A stretch of DNA of 64,000 bases, taken from contig NZ_BONE01000047.1 of NCBI RefSeq assembly GCF_016862555.1, positions 1-64,000 on the forward strand, in the 5' to 3' direction. A program made the position numbers and the translations under genes. Source of the stretch: Asanoa siamensis. GTDB taxonomy: Bacteria; Actinomycetota; Actinomycetes; Mycobacteriales; Micromonosporaceae. The notes below the pieces were generated by a model. It had not been told where the DNA came from. It ran no database searches and saw only the letters and a program-made list of their open reading frames with translations. This document shows positions 11,160-19,751 of the stretch, piece by piece (positions within the stretch are counted from its first letter, which is position 1; each line of letters opens with the position of its first letter).

Positions 11160-11686
11160 CAGCGGCTCCCGGTCGACTCGAGCTCGGACAGGAACCGGTC
11201 GACCGTGCCGCGGCGGCGCGCCTCGTCGGAGAGCGACTCACCGACGATCCGGCCGGCCAGGTCGACGGCGAGCGTGCCCACCTCGGCCCGCAGCTCGCGA
11301 ACGATCTGCTGGCGCTCGGCGTTGAGCTGCTCGCGCCCGGCGGCGATGATGCGGTCGGACTCCTCGCGGGCCCGCGCCTGGATCTCCTGACGGATCTCCT
11401 CGGCGTCGGCCCGCGCGTCGTCGCGGATCTTCGCGGCGTCCGTACGTGCCTCGGCCAGCTGCGCCTTGTATTGCTCGAGCAGCTTGTTGGCCTCGGACTG
11501 GGCGTCCTCGGCCCGCTTGAGGCCGCCCTCGATCGCGTCGACCCGGGCCTTGAAGGTCTCCTCCATGCGCGGGAAGACGAACTTCATCAGCACGAAGCAG
11601 AGCACCGCGAACGCGACGCCACCGACCACGATCTCCTGCCAGAGCGGCAGGATCGGGCTGTGCTCGACTGCTGCGCTTAGGTTCAT
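11159..11686 (-). CDS. atpF: ATP synthase b subunit
   Basis: Peripheral-stalk b subunit (175 aa). A short periplasmic N-terminus is followed by one membrane segment (about 15-38, EIVVGGVAFAVLCFVLMKFVF), the RMEETFKARVDAIEGG hinge and a long charged coiled coil to residue 155. The C-terminus shows GRIVGESLSDEARRRG. An AGGAGG site precedes the ATG. One b gene only is present, as expected for an aerobic actinomycete. Confidence 0.96.
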   Translation of the reverse strand: MNLSAAVEHSPILPLWQEIVVGGVAFAVLCFVLMKFVFPRMEETFKARVDAIEGGLKRAEDAQSEANKLLEQYKAQLAEARTDAAKIRDDARADAEEIRQEIQARAREESDRIIAAGREQLNAERQQIVRELRAEVGTLAVDLAGRIVGESLSDEARRRGTVDRFLSELESTGSR

Positions 11687-11711
11687 GGAAACCTCCTGCG
11701 GTTGCGCTGGG

Positions 11712-11954
<243 letters not shown>

Positions 11955-12028
11955 TTATCACGCGTGACGTTCACGCGGGACGGACAACTGTTGGTGCGGT
12001 GGTGGACCACTGCCCCGGGGGCCGGGGA

Positions 12029-12823
12029 TCAGTGCTCCTCCGAGACCGCGCCCTGGATGTAGCTCGCGGTCAACACGGTGAAGACGTAGGCCTGCAGGAA
12101 GATCACCAACAGCTCGAGCAGCGTCAGCGCGATGGTCATCAACCAGGACAGCACCGAAATGGGCGCCAGAGCCGTGTTCGCCTGGAGCATGGCGAAGCCG
12201 CCCAGCGTGAAGACGAGCAGCAGCATGTGCCCGGCGAACATGTTGGCGAACAACCGGACGGCCAGCGAGAACGGCCGCACCAGGAAGGTCGAGAAGAACT
12301 CGATCGGGATGAGGATCGGCAGTACGAACCACGGCGCCGGCGGGATGAGCGAGTTGCGCATGTACTTGCGGAACCCGAACTTCTTGATGCCGACGTAGTT
12401 GAAGAGCACGTAGCTGATCAGCGCCAGGAACGCCGGGAACGCGATGTGCGAGTTCGGCGAGATCTGGGCGATCGGAACGATGCTCCACAGGTTGTTGAAG
12501 ACGATGAACAGCAGGAGCGTGGCGAGGTACGGCGCGAACCGCACGCCGCGGGCCCCGAGCATCTCGACCGCGATGTTGTTGCGCACGAAGCCGTACGTCG
12601 ACTCCGCGATCCACTGCGCCTTGCCCGGCACCAGCTTGGGCTTCCGGTAGGCGAGCAGGAAGAAGACGATGATGAGGGCGGTGCTGACCCACACCAGCGC
12701 CGTGATCTTCGTGAACCACAGCGAGTCGAGCCCGCCCCACGGCACGATCGAGGGCAGGTAGAAGTCGCCTACCTCAGGTGGAAACGGAACGTCGCTCTTG
12801 AGAGCGACCGCCTGTCCGATCAC
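12029..12823 (-). CDS. atpB: ATP synthase a subunit
   Basis: Membrane a subunit forming the proton half-channels (264 aa, five or six helices). The essential Arg is in AVRLFANMFAGHM, and the C-terminal helix has FLQAYVFTVLTASYIQGAV. The start at 12823 is GTG, with AAGGGA upstream. The N-terminus (FPPEVGDFYLP) matches other actinobacterial AtpB proteins. It follows the small atpZ-like gene by 13 bp. Confidence 0.96.
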   Translation of the reverse strand: MIGQAVALKSDVPFPPEVGDFYLPSIVPWGGLDSLWFTKITALVWVSTALIIVFFLLAYRKPKLVPGKAQWIAESTYGFVRNNIAVEMLGARGVRFAPYLATLLLFIVFNNLWSIVPIAQISPNSHIAFPAFLALISYVLFNYVGIKKFGFRKYMRNSLIPPAPWFVLPILIPIEFFSTFLVRPFSLAVRLFANMFAGHMLLLVFTLGGFAMLQANTALAPISVLSWLMTIALTLLELLVIFLQAYVFTVLTASYIQGAVSEEH

Positions 12824-12836
12824 CGCGTCCCTTCCC

Positions 12837-13094
12837 TCATGAACTTCCGGGCCCCGGTGGTGGGGCCCCGATCCGCTTGATGACCAGGTAGATCCCGCCG
12901 GCGCAACCGATCACCACACCGATGCCGGTGATCACGCCGCCGGTGTGGACCGCCCGGTCGACCAGCCAGCCGATGAACCCCCACACCGCCATCCCCCCGA
13001 TGAGGTAGGACAGCGCCGTCCATCCGAGGTCGGCCCCCGTCGGTGTGACGTCGGGGTCCTTGTCGGAGTGTTGCGAGGGTGGGTCACCGGCCAT
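12837..13094 (-). CDS. AtpZ/AtpI-type ATP synthase assembly protein
   Basis: An 85-residue protein with two predicted membrane helices (about 28-48, YLIGGMAVWGFIGWLVD, and 52-72, GVITGIGVVIGCAGGIYLVI) and a Pro/Gly-rich tail. The layout and its place just before atpB match the AtpZ/AtpI family thought to help assemble the c ring or transport Mg2+. The pattern GFIGWLVDRAVHTGG is typical. Probably the second gene of the atp transcript. Confidence 0.82.
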   Translation of the reverse strand: MAGDPPSQHSDKDPDVTPTGADLGWTALSYLIGGMAVWGFIGWLVDRAVHTGGVITGIGVVIGCAGGIYLVIKRIGAPPPGPGSS

Positions 13095-13138
13095 GACGCG
13101 GGAACCGTATCAGCCGGTAGAGGGAGGAGAAGACTCGA

Positions 13139-13165
13139 CCCCCGCACGCTCAGGCCGCGCGGGGG
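13139..13165. other. Hairpin between the atpI-like and atpZ-like genes
   Basis: CCCCCGC (13139-13145) and GCGGGGG (13159-13165) form a 7-bp stem with a 13-base loop in the 146-bp gap. It could be an attenuator or an RNA-processing site in the atp leader; no T-run is present. Confidence 0.3.
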
Positions 13166-13240
13166 GAATGGGATGATGAATCTGCCTCTGCGCTCACGCT
13201 ACTCCTCGGACCCGCCAAGTGGGGTCACCCAAGGGTCGCG

Positions 13241-13696
13241 TTAACGACGAAATCTCGGTGCGTGCACGGTCACGATCCACCAGATCTGGGTCGCGGTCCA
13301 CGCCAACACGCCGGCCACGATGCCCGCGGACAGTGGCTTGATGCCCGCCCAGTCGGTGGTCGCGACGACCAGCATGATGCCGCCCAGCAGGCTCAGCTTC
13401 GCCACGTAGACGCCCATGCCGAACGGCATGACCAGCTTGGTGTCGAGTTTGTCGGCCCAGGCGATCGCCAGCGTCGACGCCAGGAAGCTGGCGGTCGCGA
13501 TCAGCACACCGAGTGGAGCGGCGAACGCGCCGACACCACCCGCGAGCACGCCACCGAGGACGGCCGCACCCACGGTCATCACCGCGGCCGCGACGAGGAT
13601 GGGCGGCAGGTGCCGCAGCCGCCAGTTGCGATCGGCTTCGGCCGCGCCGGCGCCGGCTTCGGTGGCGGTCGTGTCAGGGGCAGGGGTCGTCGACAT
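13241..13696 (-). CDS. ATP synthase subunit I-like membrane protein
   Basis: A 151-residue protein with an Ala/Thr-rich N-terminus and four predicted membrane helices (ILVAAAVMTVGAAVLGG; PLGVLIATASFLASTLAIAW; VYVAKLSLLGGIMLVV; IVAGVLAWTATQIWWIV). Its position at the head of the atp cluster and the four-helix layout match the AtpI-like protein of actinobacteria (accessory, of loosely defined role). The ATG at 13696 was preferred over an upstream in-frame start because MSTTPAPD begins a plausible cytoplasmic tail. A 146-bp gap separates it from the atpZ-like gene. Confidence 0.75.
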   Translation of the reverse strand: MSTTPAPDTTATEAGAGAAEADRNWRLRHLPPILVAAAVMTVGAAVLGGVLAGGVGAFAAPLGVLIATASFLASTLAIAWADKLDTKLVMPFGMGVYVAKLSLLGGIMLVVATTDWAGIKPLSAGIVAGVLAWTATQIWWIVTVHAPRFRR

Positions 13697-13854
13697 CGCG
13701 TCGCAGTCTACGTGCGACCCGCCAGGCGCCGGAAAACGTGCCACCGATTCGGATATCGCCGGCAAAAACGGCGCGTCCGGAAAACTCGGAGCGAACTCTG
13801 GGTGACGTTCCGGATACCGCGCGAGCGGCCGTCCCGACCCGCATAGTGGGAGGG

Positions 13855-15378
13855 ATGAAGTGCTTGGTCACCGGCGCGACCGGATACATCGGCGGCCGCC
13901 TCGCGCCCCGGCTGCTCGACGCCGGTCACGAGGTCCGCTGCCTGAGCCGGTCCCCGGAGAAGCTGCGGGACGTGCCCTGGGCCGACCGGGTCGAGGTGGC
14001 GCGGGGCGACCTGGGTGACCCCGACTCGCTGCCGGCCGCGTTCGAGGGCGTCGACGTCGCGTACTTCCTCGTCCACTCGCTCGGCCGGCCCGACTTCGAG
14101 GATCTCGACCGCGCCAACGCCGAGGCGTTCGCGACAGCGGCCCGCGCAGCCGGGGTGCGCCGGATCGTCTACCTCGGCGGCCCCGAGCCACCGCCGGGCG
14201 CGCGCAGTTCGGCCCACCTGCGCTCGCGGGCGGAGGTCGCCCGGATCCTGCTCGACAGCGGCACCCCGACGGCGGTGCTGCGCGCGCCCGTGATCATCGG
14301 CTCCGGCTCGGCCTCGTTCGAGATGCTGCGCTACCTCACCGAGCGGCTGCCGGCGATGGTCACGCCGCGCTGGGTGCGCAACCGGATCCAGCCGATCGCG
14401 GTCCGCGACGTGCTGCGCTATCTCATCGGCGCCGCGGACCTGCCGGCCGACGTCAACCGCGGCTTCGACATCGCCGGCCCCGACGTGCTGACCTTCGCCG
14501 AGATGATGCAGCGGTACGCCGCGGTGGCCGGACTCCCCCGCCGGGTCATCCTCCCGGTCCGGCCGCTGACCCCGAAGCTCTCCTCGCTCTGGGTCGGCTT
14601 CGTGACCCCGGTGCCCAACTCGATCGCCCGCCCGCTGGTGGAGAGCCTGATCCACGAGGCGGTGGCGCACGAGCACGACATCGCCGCGTACGTGCCGGAC
14701 CCGCCCGACGGCCTGATCGGCTTCGACCGCGCGGTGGAGCTGGCCCTGGTCAAGATCCGCGACCTTGAGGTGGAGACCCGCTGGTCCGGCGCCGGCTCCC
14801 CGGCCGACCCGCTGCCCACGGATCCGCAGTGGTCCGGTGGCAGCGTCTACACCGACCTGCGGGAGCGCGAGGTCGCCGCCGACCCGGCGATGCTGTGGCG
14901 GGTGATCGAGGGGGTCGGCGGCGACAACGGCTGGTACTCGTTCCCGCTGGCCTGGGAGGTGCGCGGCTGGCTGGACCGGCTGGTCGGCGGCGTCGGCCTG
15001 CGCCGCGGCCGGCGCGACCCGAACCGGCTCCACGTCGGCGACGCGCTCGACTTCTGGCGGGTCGAGGAGATCGTGCCGGGTGAGCTGCTGCGGCTGCGCG
15101 CCGAGATGAAGCTGCCCGGCCGGGCCTGGCTGGAGCTGCGCGCCGAGCCGGACGGCCCGAACGGGTCCCGCTACCGGCAGCGGGCCGTGTTCCTGCCGCA
15201 CGGGCTGGCCGGGCACGCGTACTGGGCCGCGGTCTCGCCGTTCCACGCGATGATCTTCGGCGGGATGGCCCGGAACATCGCGCTCGGCGCCGAGCGACCT
15301 ACTGACCCAGGACTTCCCTCACCTGCGCCGCCGAGACCGGGCCTTCCCGGAGCACCCGCGGACCGTCGGGACCGGTGA
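13855..15378 (+). CDS. NAD(P)H-binding SDR protein with DUF2867 domain
   Basis: A 507-residue two-domain protein. The first ~300 residues are an atypical (NmrA/complex-I-intermediate-like) short-chain dehydrogenase fold starting with the dinucleotide motif VTGATGYIGG and including YFLVHSL and FDIAGPDVLT. Residues about 320-490 are a DUF2867 domain (VIEGVGGDNGWYS, MKLPGRAWLEL, GLAGHAYWAAVSPFH). The substrate is unknown. The ATG at 13855 directly precedes the Rossmann motif and has GGGAGG touching it. The last 80 bases overlap the end of the convergent TsaC-like gene, so the Pro-rich tail is coded by both strands. Confidence 0.87.
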   Translation: MKCLVTGATGYIGGRLAPRLLDAGHEVRCLSRSPEKLRDVPWADRVEVARGDLGDPDSLPAAFEGVDVAYFLVHSLGRPDFEDLDRANAEAFATAARAAGVRRIVYLGGPEPPPGARSSAHLRSRAEVARILLDSGTPTAVLRAPVIIGSGSASFEMLRYLTERLPAMVTPRWVRNRIQPIAVRDVLRYLIGAADLPADVNRGFDIAGPDVLTFAEMMQRYAAVAGLPRRVILPVRPLTPKLSSLWVGFVTPVPNSIARPLVESLIHEAVAHEHDIAAYVPDPPDGLIGFDRAVELALVKIRDLEVETRWSGAGSPADPLPTDPQWSGGSVYTDLREREVAADPAMLWRVIEGVGGDNGWYSFPLAWEVRGWLDRLVGGVGLRRGRRDPNRLHVGDALDFWRVEEIVPGELLRLRAEMKLPGRAWLELRAEPDGPNGSRYRQRAVFLPHGLAGHAYWAAVSPFHAMIFGGMARNIALGAERPTDPGLPSPAPPRPGLPGAPADRRDR

Positions 15379-15958
15379 GCGTCACCAGCGTCGAGGCCAG
15401 GGTGTGCCGGATCGACCCGTGGTCGACCACGACCGGCACGTGCTCGCCGGCGACCCACTCGAGCTCGGCGAGCGCCTCCTCGTCGACCGGGCGGGACTCC
15501 GCACCGGACGGGTTGAGGCTGGTCGCGGTCACCGGGACGCCGGCCGCCGCGATCACCTGCAGCGTGGCCGGGTGGTCCGGCACCCGGATGCCGACCGTGC
15601 CCTGGTGGGTCACCAGCCGGTCGGGCAGCTCGCTGGTCTGCTCGACGACCACGGTCAGCGGCCCCGGCGTGAACGCCCCGATCACCCGGCGGGCCTCGGG
15701 GGTCAGCTTCGCGTAGTGGCCCGCCATCGACAGCGACGCGCAGGCGATGTGCATCGGGTGGTTGACGTCGCGGCGCTTGGCCTGGAACACCCGCAGCACC
15801 GCGGCCTCGATGGTCGCGGCGGCGGCCAGCATGTAGCCGGTCTCGGTCGGCAGCACGGCCAGCCCGCCACCGGCGAGCGTGGCGGCCACGTCCTCCGCGT
15901 CGGCGAGCCGGAGCAGCCCGGACGGCGATCCCGGCGCCAGCCAGCGGGCGTTGACCAT
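15299..15958 (-). CDS. L-threonylcarbamoyladenylate synthase family protein (paralogue 2)
   Basis: A 219-residue Sua5/YciO/YrdC-fold protein. The family makes threonylcarbamoyl-AMP for t6A37 in ANN-reading tRNAs. PTETGY, the KxR element in FQAKRRDVNHP, FTPGPLTVVVE and TSLNPSGA (an SxN-like motif) are present. Its PTETGYML start differs from the classical PTDTVYGLG, so it may act on another substrate. The ATG at 15958 follows GGGACG. It lies 11 bp downstream of the phosphatase gene, in one run with the other TsaC paralogue. Confidence 0.83.
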   Translation of the reverse strand: MVNARWLAPGSPSGLLRLADAEDVAATLAGGGLAVLPTETGYMLAAAATIEAAVLRVFQAKRRDVNHPMHIACASLSMAGHYAKLTPEARRVIGAFTPGPLTVVVEQTSELPDRLVTHQGTVGIRVPDHPATLQVIAAAGVPVTATSLNPSGAESRPVDEEALAELEWVAGEHVPVVVDHGSIRHTLASTLVTLTGPDGPRVLREGPVSAAQVREVLGQ

Positions 15959-15969
15959 GGAACGTCCCC

Positions 15970-16596
15970 TCAGGACGGGATGAGCAGGCGGGCGAGCGGC
16001 ACGACGGTCTCCTCGATCTCGTCGGCCACCCGGCTGAACGTCTGGTCGCCGCGGCCCCACGGGTCGTCGAGGTCGTCGGCGGGCAGCGGTGCGGCGCCCC
16101 GGCGGGCGGCGTCGACCGCCTCGACCAGGGCCACGCCGCGGGCGTACACGGCGTCGGGGGTGACCTCGCCGTCGGGCAGCGCCGCGGGGTCGACCGCGGG
16201 CAGCAGGCGGCCGAACTCGCCGAGGACGAACGTGCGCGGTGCGGCGTCGGCGCGCAGCGCGACCACGTAGTCCTGCTGGTCGGCGGTGGCCGTGAGGACC
16301 AGGTCGGCGGCGTCGATGTGCTCGGAGAGCAGCTTGCGGGCGCCGAAGCCGGTCGGGTCGCCGCCGCGGGCGCGCACCTGGCGGGCCGCCGGCGGGTTCA
16401 TCTCCTCGCCGTCGTGCCAGCCGCCGGTGCCGGCGCTGTGGCTGAACACGAGGGCGTCGGCGTCGGGCGCGGCCGTTCCCGCGGGCACGCGGGACAACCG
16501 CTGCGTCACCGCGAGGGCGAGCAGCCGCTCGGCCATCGGCGACCGGCAGATGTTGCCCATGCACACGTGCAGGACGGTGAACGGCGGCACGGTCAC
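15970..16596 (-). CDS. Low-molecular-weight protein tyrosine phosphatase family
   Basis: A 208-residue protein with the Cys-x5-Arg phosphatase P-loop CMGNICRSP near the N-terminus and a C-terminal region with the general-acid loop (DDLDDPWGRG, where Asp-Pro is the family acid). Such enzymes dephosphorylate tyrosine, or low-molecular-weight substrates such as arginine phosphate. The GTG at 16596 overlaps the TGA of the upstream tsaC by four bases (GTGA), so the two are translationally coupled. The partner kinase is not in this window. Confidence 0.87.
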   Translation of the reverse strand: MTVPPFTVLHVCMGNICRSPMAERLLALAVTQRLSRVPAGTAAPDADALVFSHSAGTGGWHDGEEMNPPAARQVRARGGDPTGFGARKLLSEHIDAADLVLTATADQQDYVVALRADAAPRTFVLGEFGRLLPAVDPAALPDGEVTPDAVYARGVALVEAVDAARRGAAPLPADDLDDPWGRGDQTFSRVADEIEETVVPLARLLIPS

Positions 16597-17237
16597 ATCC
16601 CCGGGCCGGTGAGGCCGGGCACCACGTCGCGCAGCTTCTCGATCGGGATGCCGCCCTCGCGCAGCAGGCGCGGCACGTCGCCGGTCACGTCGACCATCGC
16701 GCTGGGCACCGGGTCGGCGCTCGGGCCGGCCTCGAGGTAGACGCGGACCGCGTAGTCGAGCTGCGTGCGCGCCTCCTCCGCGGTGGTCGGCGCGGGCAGC
16801 CCGCCCTTGTTGGCGGCGAGCACGGCCATCGGGCCGGTCTCGCGCAGCACCTCGAGGGCGACCGGGTGCAGCGGCATGCGTACGGCGATCTGCCCGCCGG
16901 TCTCGCCCAGGTCCCACTGCAGCGTCGGCGAGTGCTCCACGATGATCGTCAGCGGGCCGGGCCAGAACGCCTCGACCAGGTCGCGGGCGGCCTGCGGCAG
17001 CGAGAAGACGAGGCCGTCGAGGGTGTGCCGGGAGCCGACCATGACGGGCGGCGCGGCACCTCGGTCGCGGCCCTTGGTGGTCAGCAACTGCGACACCGCG
17101 TGCGGGGTGAACGCGTCGGCGCCCAGCCCGTAGACCGTGTCGGTCGGGAACACCACGAGCTCGCCGGACTTGACCGCCTCGATCGCCGCGGCGATCCCCC
17201 GGTCGCGGTCAGCGCTCGACCGGCAGTCATAGAGCAT
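16593..17237 (-). CDS. L-threonylcarbamoyladenylate synthase
   Basis: TsaC/Sua5-type enzyme (214 aa) making threonylcarbamoyl-AMP from Thr, bicarbonate and ATP for tRNA t6A modification. PTDTVYGLGADAF, KGRDRGAAPPVMV, WPGPLTIIVEHS and the C-terminal PRLLREGGIP are the family signatures. The usual SANxSG motif is degenerate here (AANKGGLPAPTT). The ATG at 17237 shares its A with the TGA of prmC. Its position after prmC is the conserved actinobacterial context for tsaC. Confidence 0.9.
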   Translation of the reverse strand: MLYDCRSSADRDRGIAAAIEAVKSGELVVFPTDTVYGLGADAFTPHAVSQLLTTKGRDRGAAPPVMVGSRHTLDGLVFSLPQAARDLVEAFWPGPLTIIVEHSPTLQWDLGETGGQIAVRMPLHPVALEVLRETGPMAVLAANKGGLPAPTTAEEARTQLDYAVRVYLEAGPSADPVPSAMVDVTGDVPRLLREGGIPIEKLRDVVPGLTGPGM

Positions 17238-18097
17238 CACGAGGAGCCAGTCTGCCACGACGAGCTGTCCCCGCTGCGCCGGGCAGTGGTGAATCGAGGA
17301 CGGCCGGTGAGATCCACGTGCCCGGCAATCCGGTCAAACTGCCCCTGCGCGGCCAACAGCGCCGGTAGCGCCGTCGCGTGCTCCTCGTCGTGCTCGATCG
17401 CGACCACGCCACCCGGCCGCAGCAGCTCGGCCGCCCGCTCCAGCACGGGGCGCACCACCGCCAACCCGTCCGGCCCGCCGAACACCGCGGTCGCCGGGTC
17501 GAACCGGTCGACCTCGGGCGGGACCGGCGTCCCCTCCGGCACGTACGGCGGGTTGCTCAGCAGCACGTCCACCCGGCCCCGCAGGCCGGCGAGCAGCTCG
17601 GGGTCGGTCACGTCGCCGGCCACGACATGCGTGCCGAGCGCGAGCTCCTCGGCGTTGCGGCGCAGCCAGGCGAGTGCGGCCGGGGACTTCTCGACCGCGT
17701 ACACCGTCGCACCCGGCACCTCGGTGGCGATCGACAGCGCGATCGGGCCCGGGCCGGCGCACAGGTCGACCACCACGGGCTCCGGCAGCTCGCGGGCCGC
17801 GTCGATCCCCCAGCCGGCGAGCAGCTCGGTCTCCGGTCGGGGCACGAACGCGCCCGGACCGACCGCGAGCTCCAGGTGCCGGAAGGCCGCCGTACCCGTG
17901 ATGTATTGCAGGGGTTCGCGATCGGCCCGCCGCGCGACCAGGCTCCCGAACGCGGCGGCCTGTGCGGCGCTGACCCGGTCGACGAGCAACAACCGGCCGC
18001 GCGACACGCCGAGGACGAAGGCCGCCAGCAGCTCGGCGTCGTTTCGCGGTGATTCGACCCCCGCGGACGCCAGCCTGCGGCTCGCATCGGCGATCAT
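17237..18097 (-). CDS. prmC: Release factor glutamine N5-methyltransferase
   Basis: PrmC/HemK methylates the Gln of the GGQ motif of release factors RF1 and RF2 using S-adenosylmethionine. The catalytic NPPY motif (LLSNPPYVPEG) and the SAM-binding strand VVVDLCAGPGPIALS are clear. FVPRPETELL is the classic PrmC signature. The ATG at 18097 gives 286 residues, the family norm; ATG 18175 would add 26 residues but lacks any ribosome binding site. It is coupled to tsaC by a TGATG overlap. Its substrate gene prfA lies 4.4 kb upstream on the same strand. Confidence 0.92.
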   Translation of the reverse strand: MIADASRRLASAGVESPRNDAELLAAFVLGVSRGRLLLVDRVSAAQAAAFGSLVARRADREPLQYITGTAAFRHLELAVGPGAFVPRPETELLAGWGIDAARELPEPVVVDLCAGPGPIALSIATEVPGATVYAVEKSPAALAWLRRNAEELALGTHVVAGDVTDPELLAGLRGRVDVLLSNPPYVPEGTPVPPEVDRFDPATAVFGGPDGLAVVRPVLERAAELLRPGGVVAIEHDEEHATALPALLAAQGQFDRIAGHVDLTGRPRFTTARRSGDSSSWQTGSS

Positions 18098-18203
18098 AGG
18101 TGCGACGCGGATCGTCGTACCTTCGGTCGGCTGTTGTCGGCGGCCCGTCACGAGATAATCATTGACGTTCGACACCGCGAAGGTCGCAGAAGGGGGTCAC
18201 TCG

Positions 18204-19751
18204 GTGGGTTGGCTCGACCGGGTCCCTGACCAGGTTGACGCGCTGCGCCAGGCACGCTCGCTGATGATGCGGAGCCGCTCGGCCGATGCCTGCCTGCTGC
18301 TCGACGACGTCCTCGTCGCCACCACCGACGCGCAGGCCCGCACCGACGCCCTGATCCAACGACTCTCCGCCGTGATCAACCTCGGCCGCACCGCCGAATA
18401 CTCGAGCGCCGTCGACAGTGCGCTCGAGGCCGCCCGCGACGTCGGCGACCCCTACGTGCTGGGCCACGCGCACGCGCTGGCCGCGCTCGCCGCCCACCAC
18501 CAGGGTGCCCTCGACCGCTGCGTCACCCACTTCGTGCAGAGCGCCAGCCACCTCGGCCGCGTGCAGGACCCGGACGGCGACACCGCCTGGGGCTGGCACG
18601 ACCTGGCGATGGCCTATTCCTACCTGAGCTTCCACGGCTACGCGCTGGGCGCGATCGAGCGGGCCCGGCAGATCGGCACGGCCGCCGGGTTGCCCGAGGA
18701 GCTGTTCGCCGCGCCGGGCATCCGGCTGCGCAACGCGGTCGCGCTCGACCACTCCGGCGACTCCGACGGCTGCCTGCGGGTGCTCCGCGACATCGGCGCC
18801 GACCTGTGCCGGTTCCTCGACGCCGACAACGGCGCCCGGCTGCGACCGTCCACGGTGACCGCCTACGGCTACGCCGCGGCCCGCCGGGGCGCCCTCGGCG
18901 AGGCGATCGACGAGCGGCTCGACGTGCACGCGCTGCTGGCCGCGGGCGGCGACGGCGCCCGAGCCCGCGACCTGCGCCAGCTCGGTGAGGTGTGCGTGGC
19001 GATCGCGGGCGGCCGCGCGACCGAGGCGCTGCGCCGGCTCGGCAACGTCACGATCTCGCCGCAGACGCTGGGCGCGGCCGAGCCCGAGCGGCTGCGCAGC
19101 CTGACCTTCGCCCGCGCCGGCGACCACGAGGCCGCCCACCGCGCCGACCGCAAGGCGTTCCGGCTCGCCGCGCAGCGCAGCGACCGGCTGCAGACCGTCT
19201 ACGTCGACGGCATCGCGGCCCAGATCGAGCGCGAGGAGCTGCGCCGCACGGCCGCGCAGCTCGCCGGCGAGGCCCTCACCGACCCGCTGACCGGGCTGCC
19301 CAACCGCCGGCAGCTCGAGCGCTACGTGGCCGCGATGGTCTCCCGCGGCGAGCGGGCCGTGATCGGCGTCTGCGACCTCGACGGCTTCAAGGCGGTCAAC
19401 ACCGAGCACGGTCACCACTCGGGCGACCTGGTGCTGCAGCGCATCGCCGGGGTGATCCACCGGGTGATGCGCCGCGGCGACTTCGTGGCCCGCTACGGCG
19501 GCGACGAGTTCGTGGTGGTGCTGCCGGGCGCGGGCATGGCCGAGGCGGCTGACGTCTCCCGGCGCGTCGCCGCGGCCGTGGCGGCGGAAGACTGGCACGC
19601 GCTGGTGCCGGGCACGCCGGTCGGCGTGAGTGTGGGCTTCGCCGAGGTCAACGGCTCCGGCCCGGCGCTACGCGACGCCCTGGGTCAGGCCTTCGAGATC
19701 GCCGACCGGGAGATGCTCCGCGCCAAGCGCCGGCCCCGCGCCGCGTCCTAG
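18204..19751 (+). CDS. GGDEF-domain diguanylate cyclase with helical-repeat N-terminus
   Basis: A 515-residue soluble protein. Residues 1-350 are all-helical, Ala/Leu/Arg-rich TPR-like repeats; residues about 355-510 form a GGDEF domain with DPLTGLPNRR, CDLDGFKAVN and an intact active site YGGDEF, so it should make c-di-GMP. There is no EAL domain and no membrane segment. The GTG at 18204 has AGAAGGGGG seven bases upstream, which decides the start. The stop shares CTAG with that of the convergent DUF11 gene. It is divergent from prmC. Confidence 0.9.
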   Translation: MGWLDRVPDQVDALRQARSLMMRSRSADACLLLDDVLVATTDAQARTDALIQRLSAVINLGRTAEYSSAVDSALEAARDVGDPYVLGHAHALAALAAHHQGALDRCVTHFVQSASHLGRVQDPDGDTAWGWHDLAMAYSYLSFHGYALGAIERARQIGTAAGLPEELFAAPGIRLRNAVALDHSGDSDGCLRVLRDIGADLCRFLDADNGARLRPSTVTAYGYAAARRGALGEAIDERLDVHALLAAGGDGARARDLRQLGEVCVAIAGGRATEALRRLGNVTISPQTLGAAEPERLRSLTFARAGDHEAAHRADRKAFRLAAQRSDRLQTVYVDGIAAQIEREELRRTAAQLAGEALTDPLTGLPNRRQLERYVAAMVSRGERAVIGVCDLDGFKAVNTEHGHHSGDLVLQRIAGVIHRVMRRGDFVARYGGDEFVVVLPGAGMAEAADVSRRVAAAVAAEDWHALVPGTPVGVSVGFAEVNGSGPALRDALGQAFEIADREMLRAKRRPRAAS

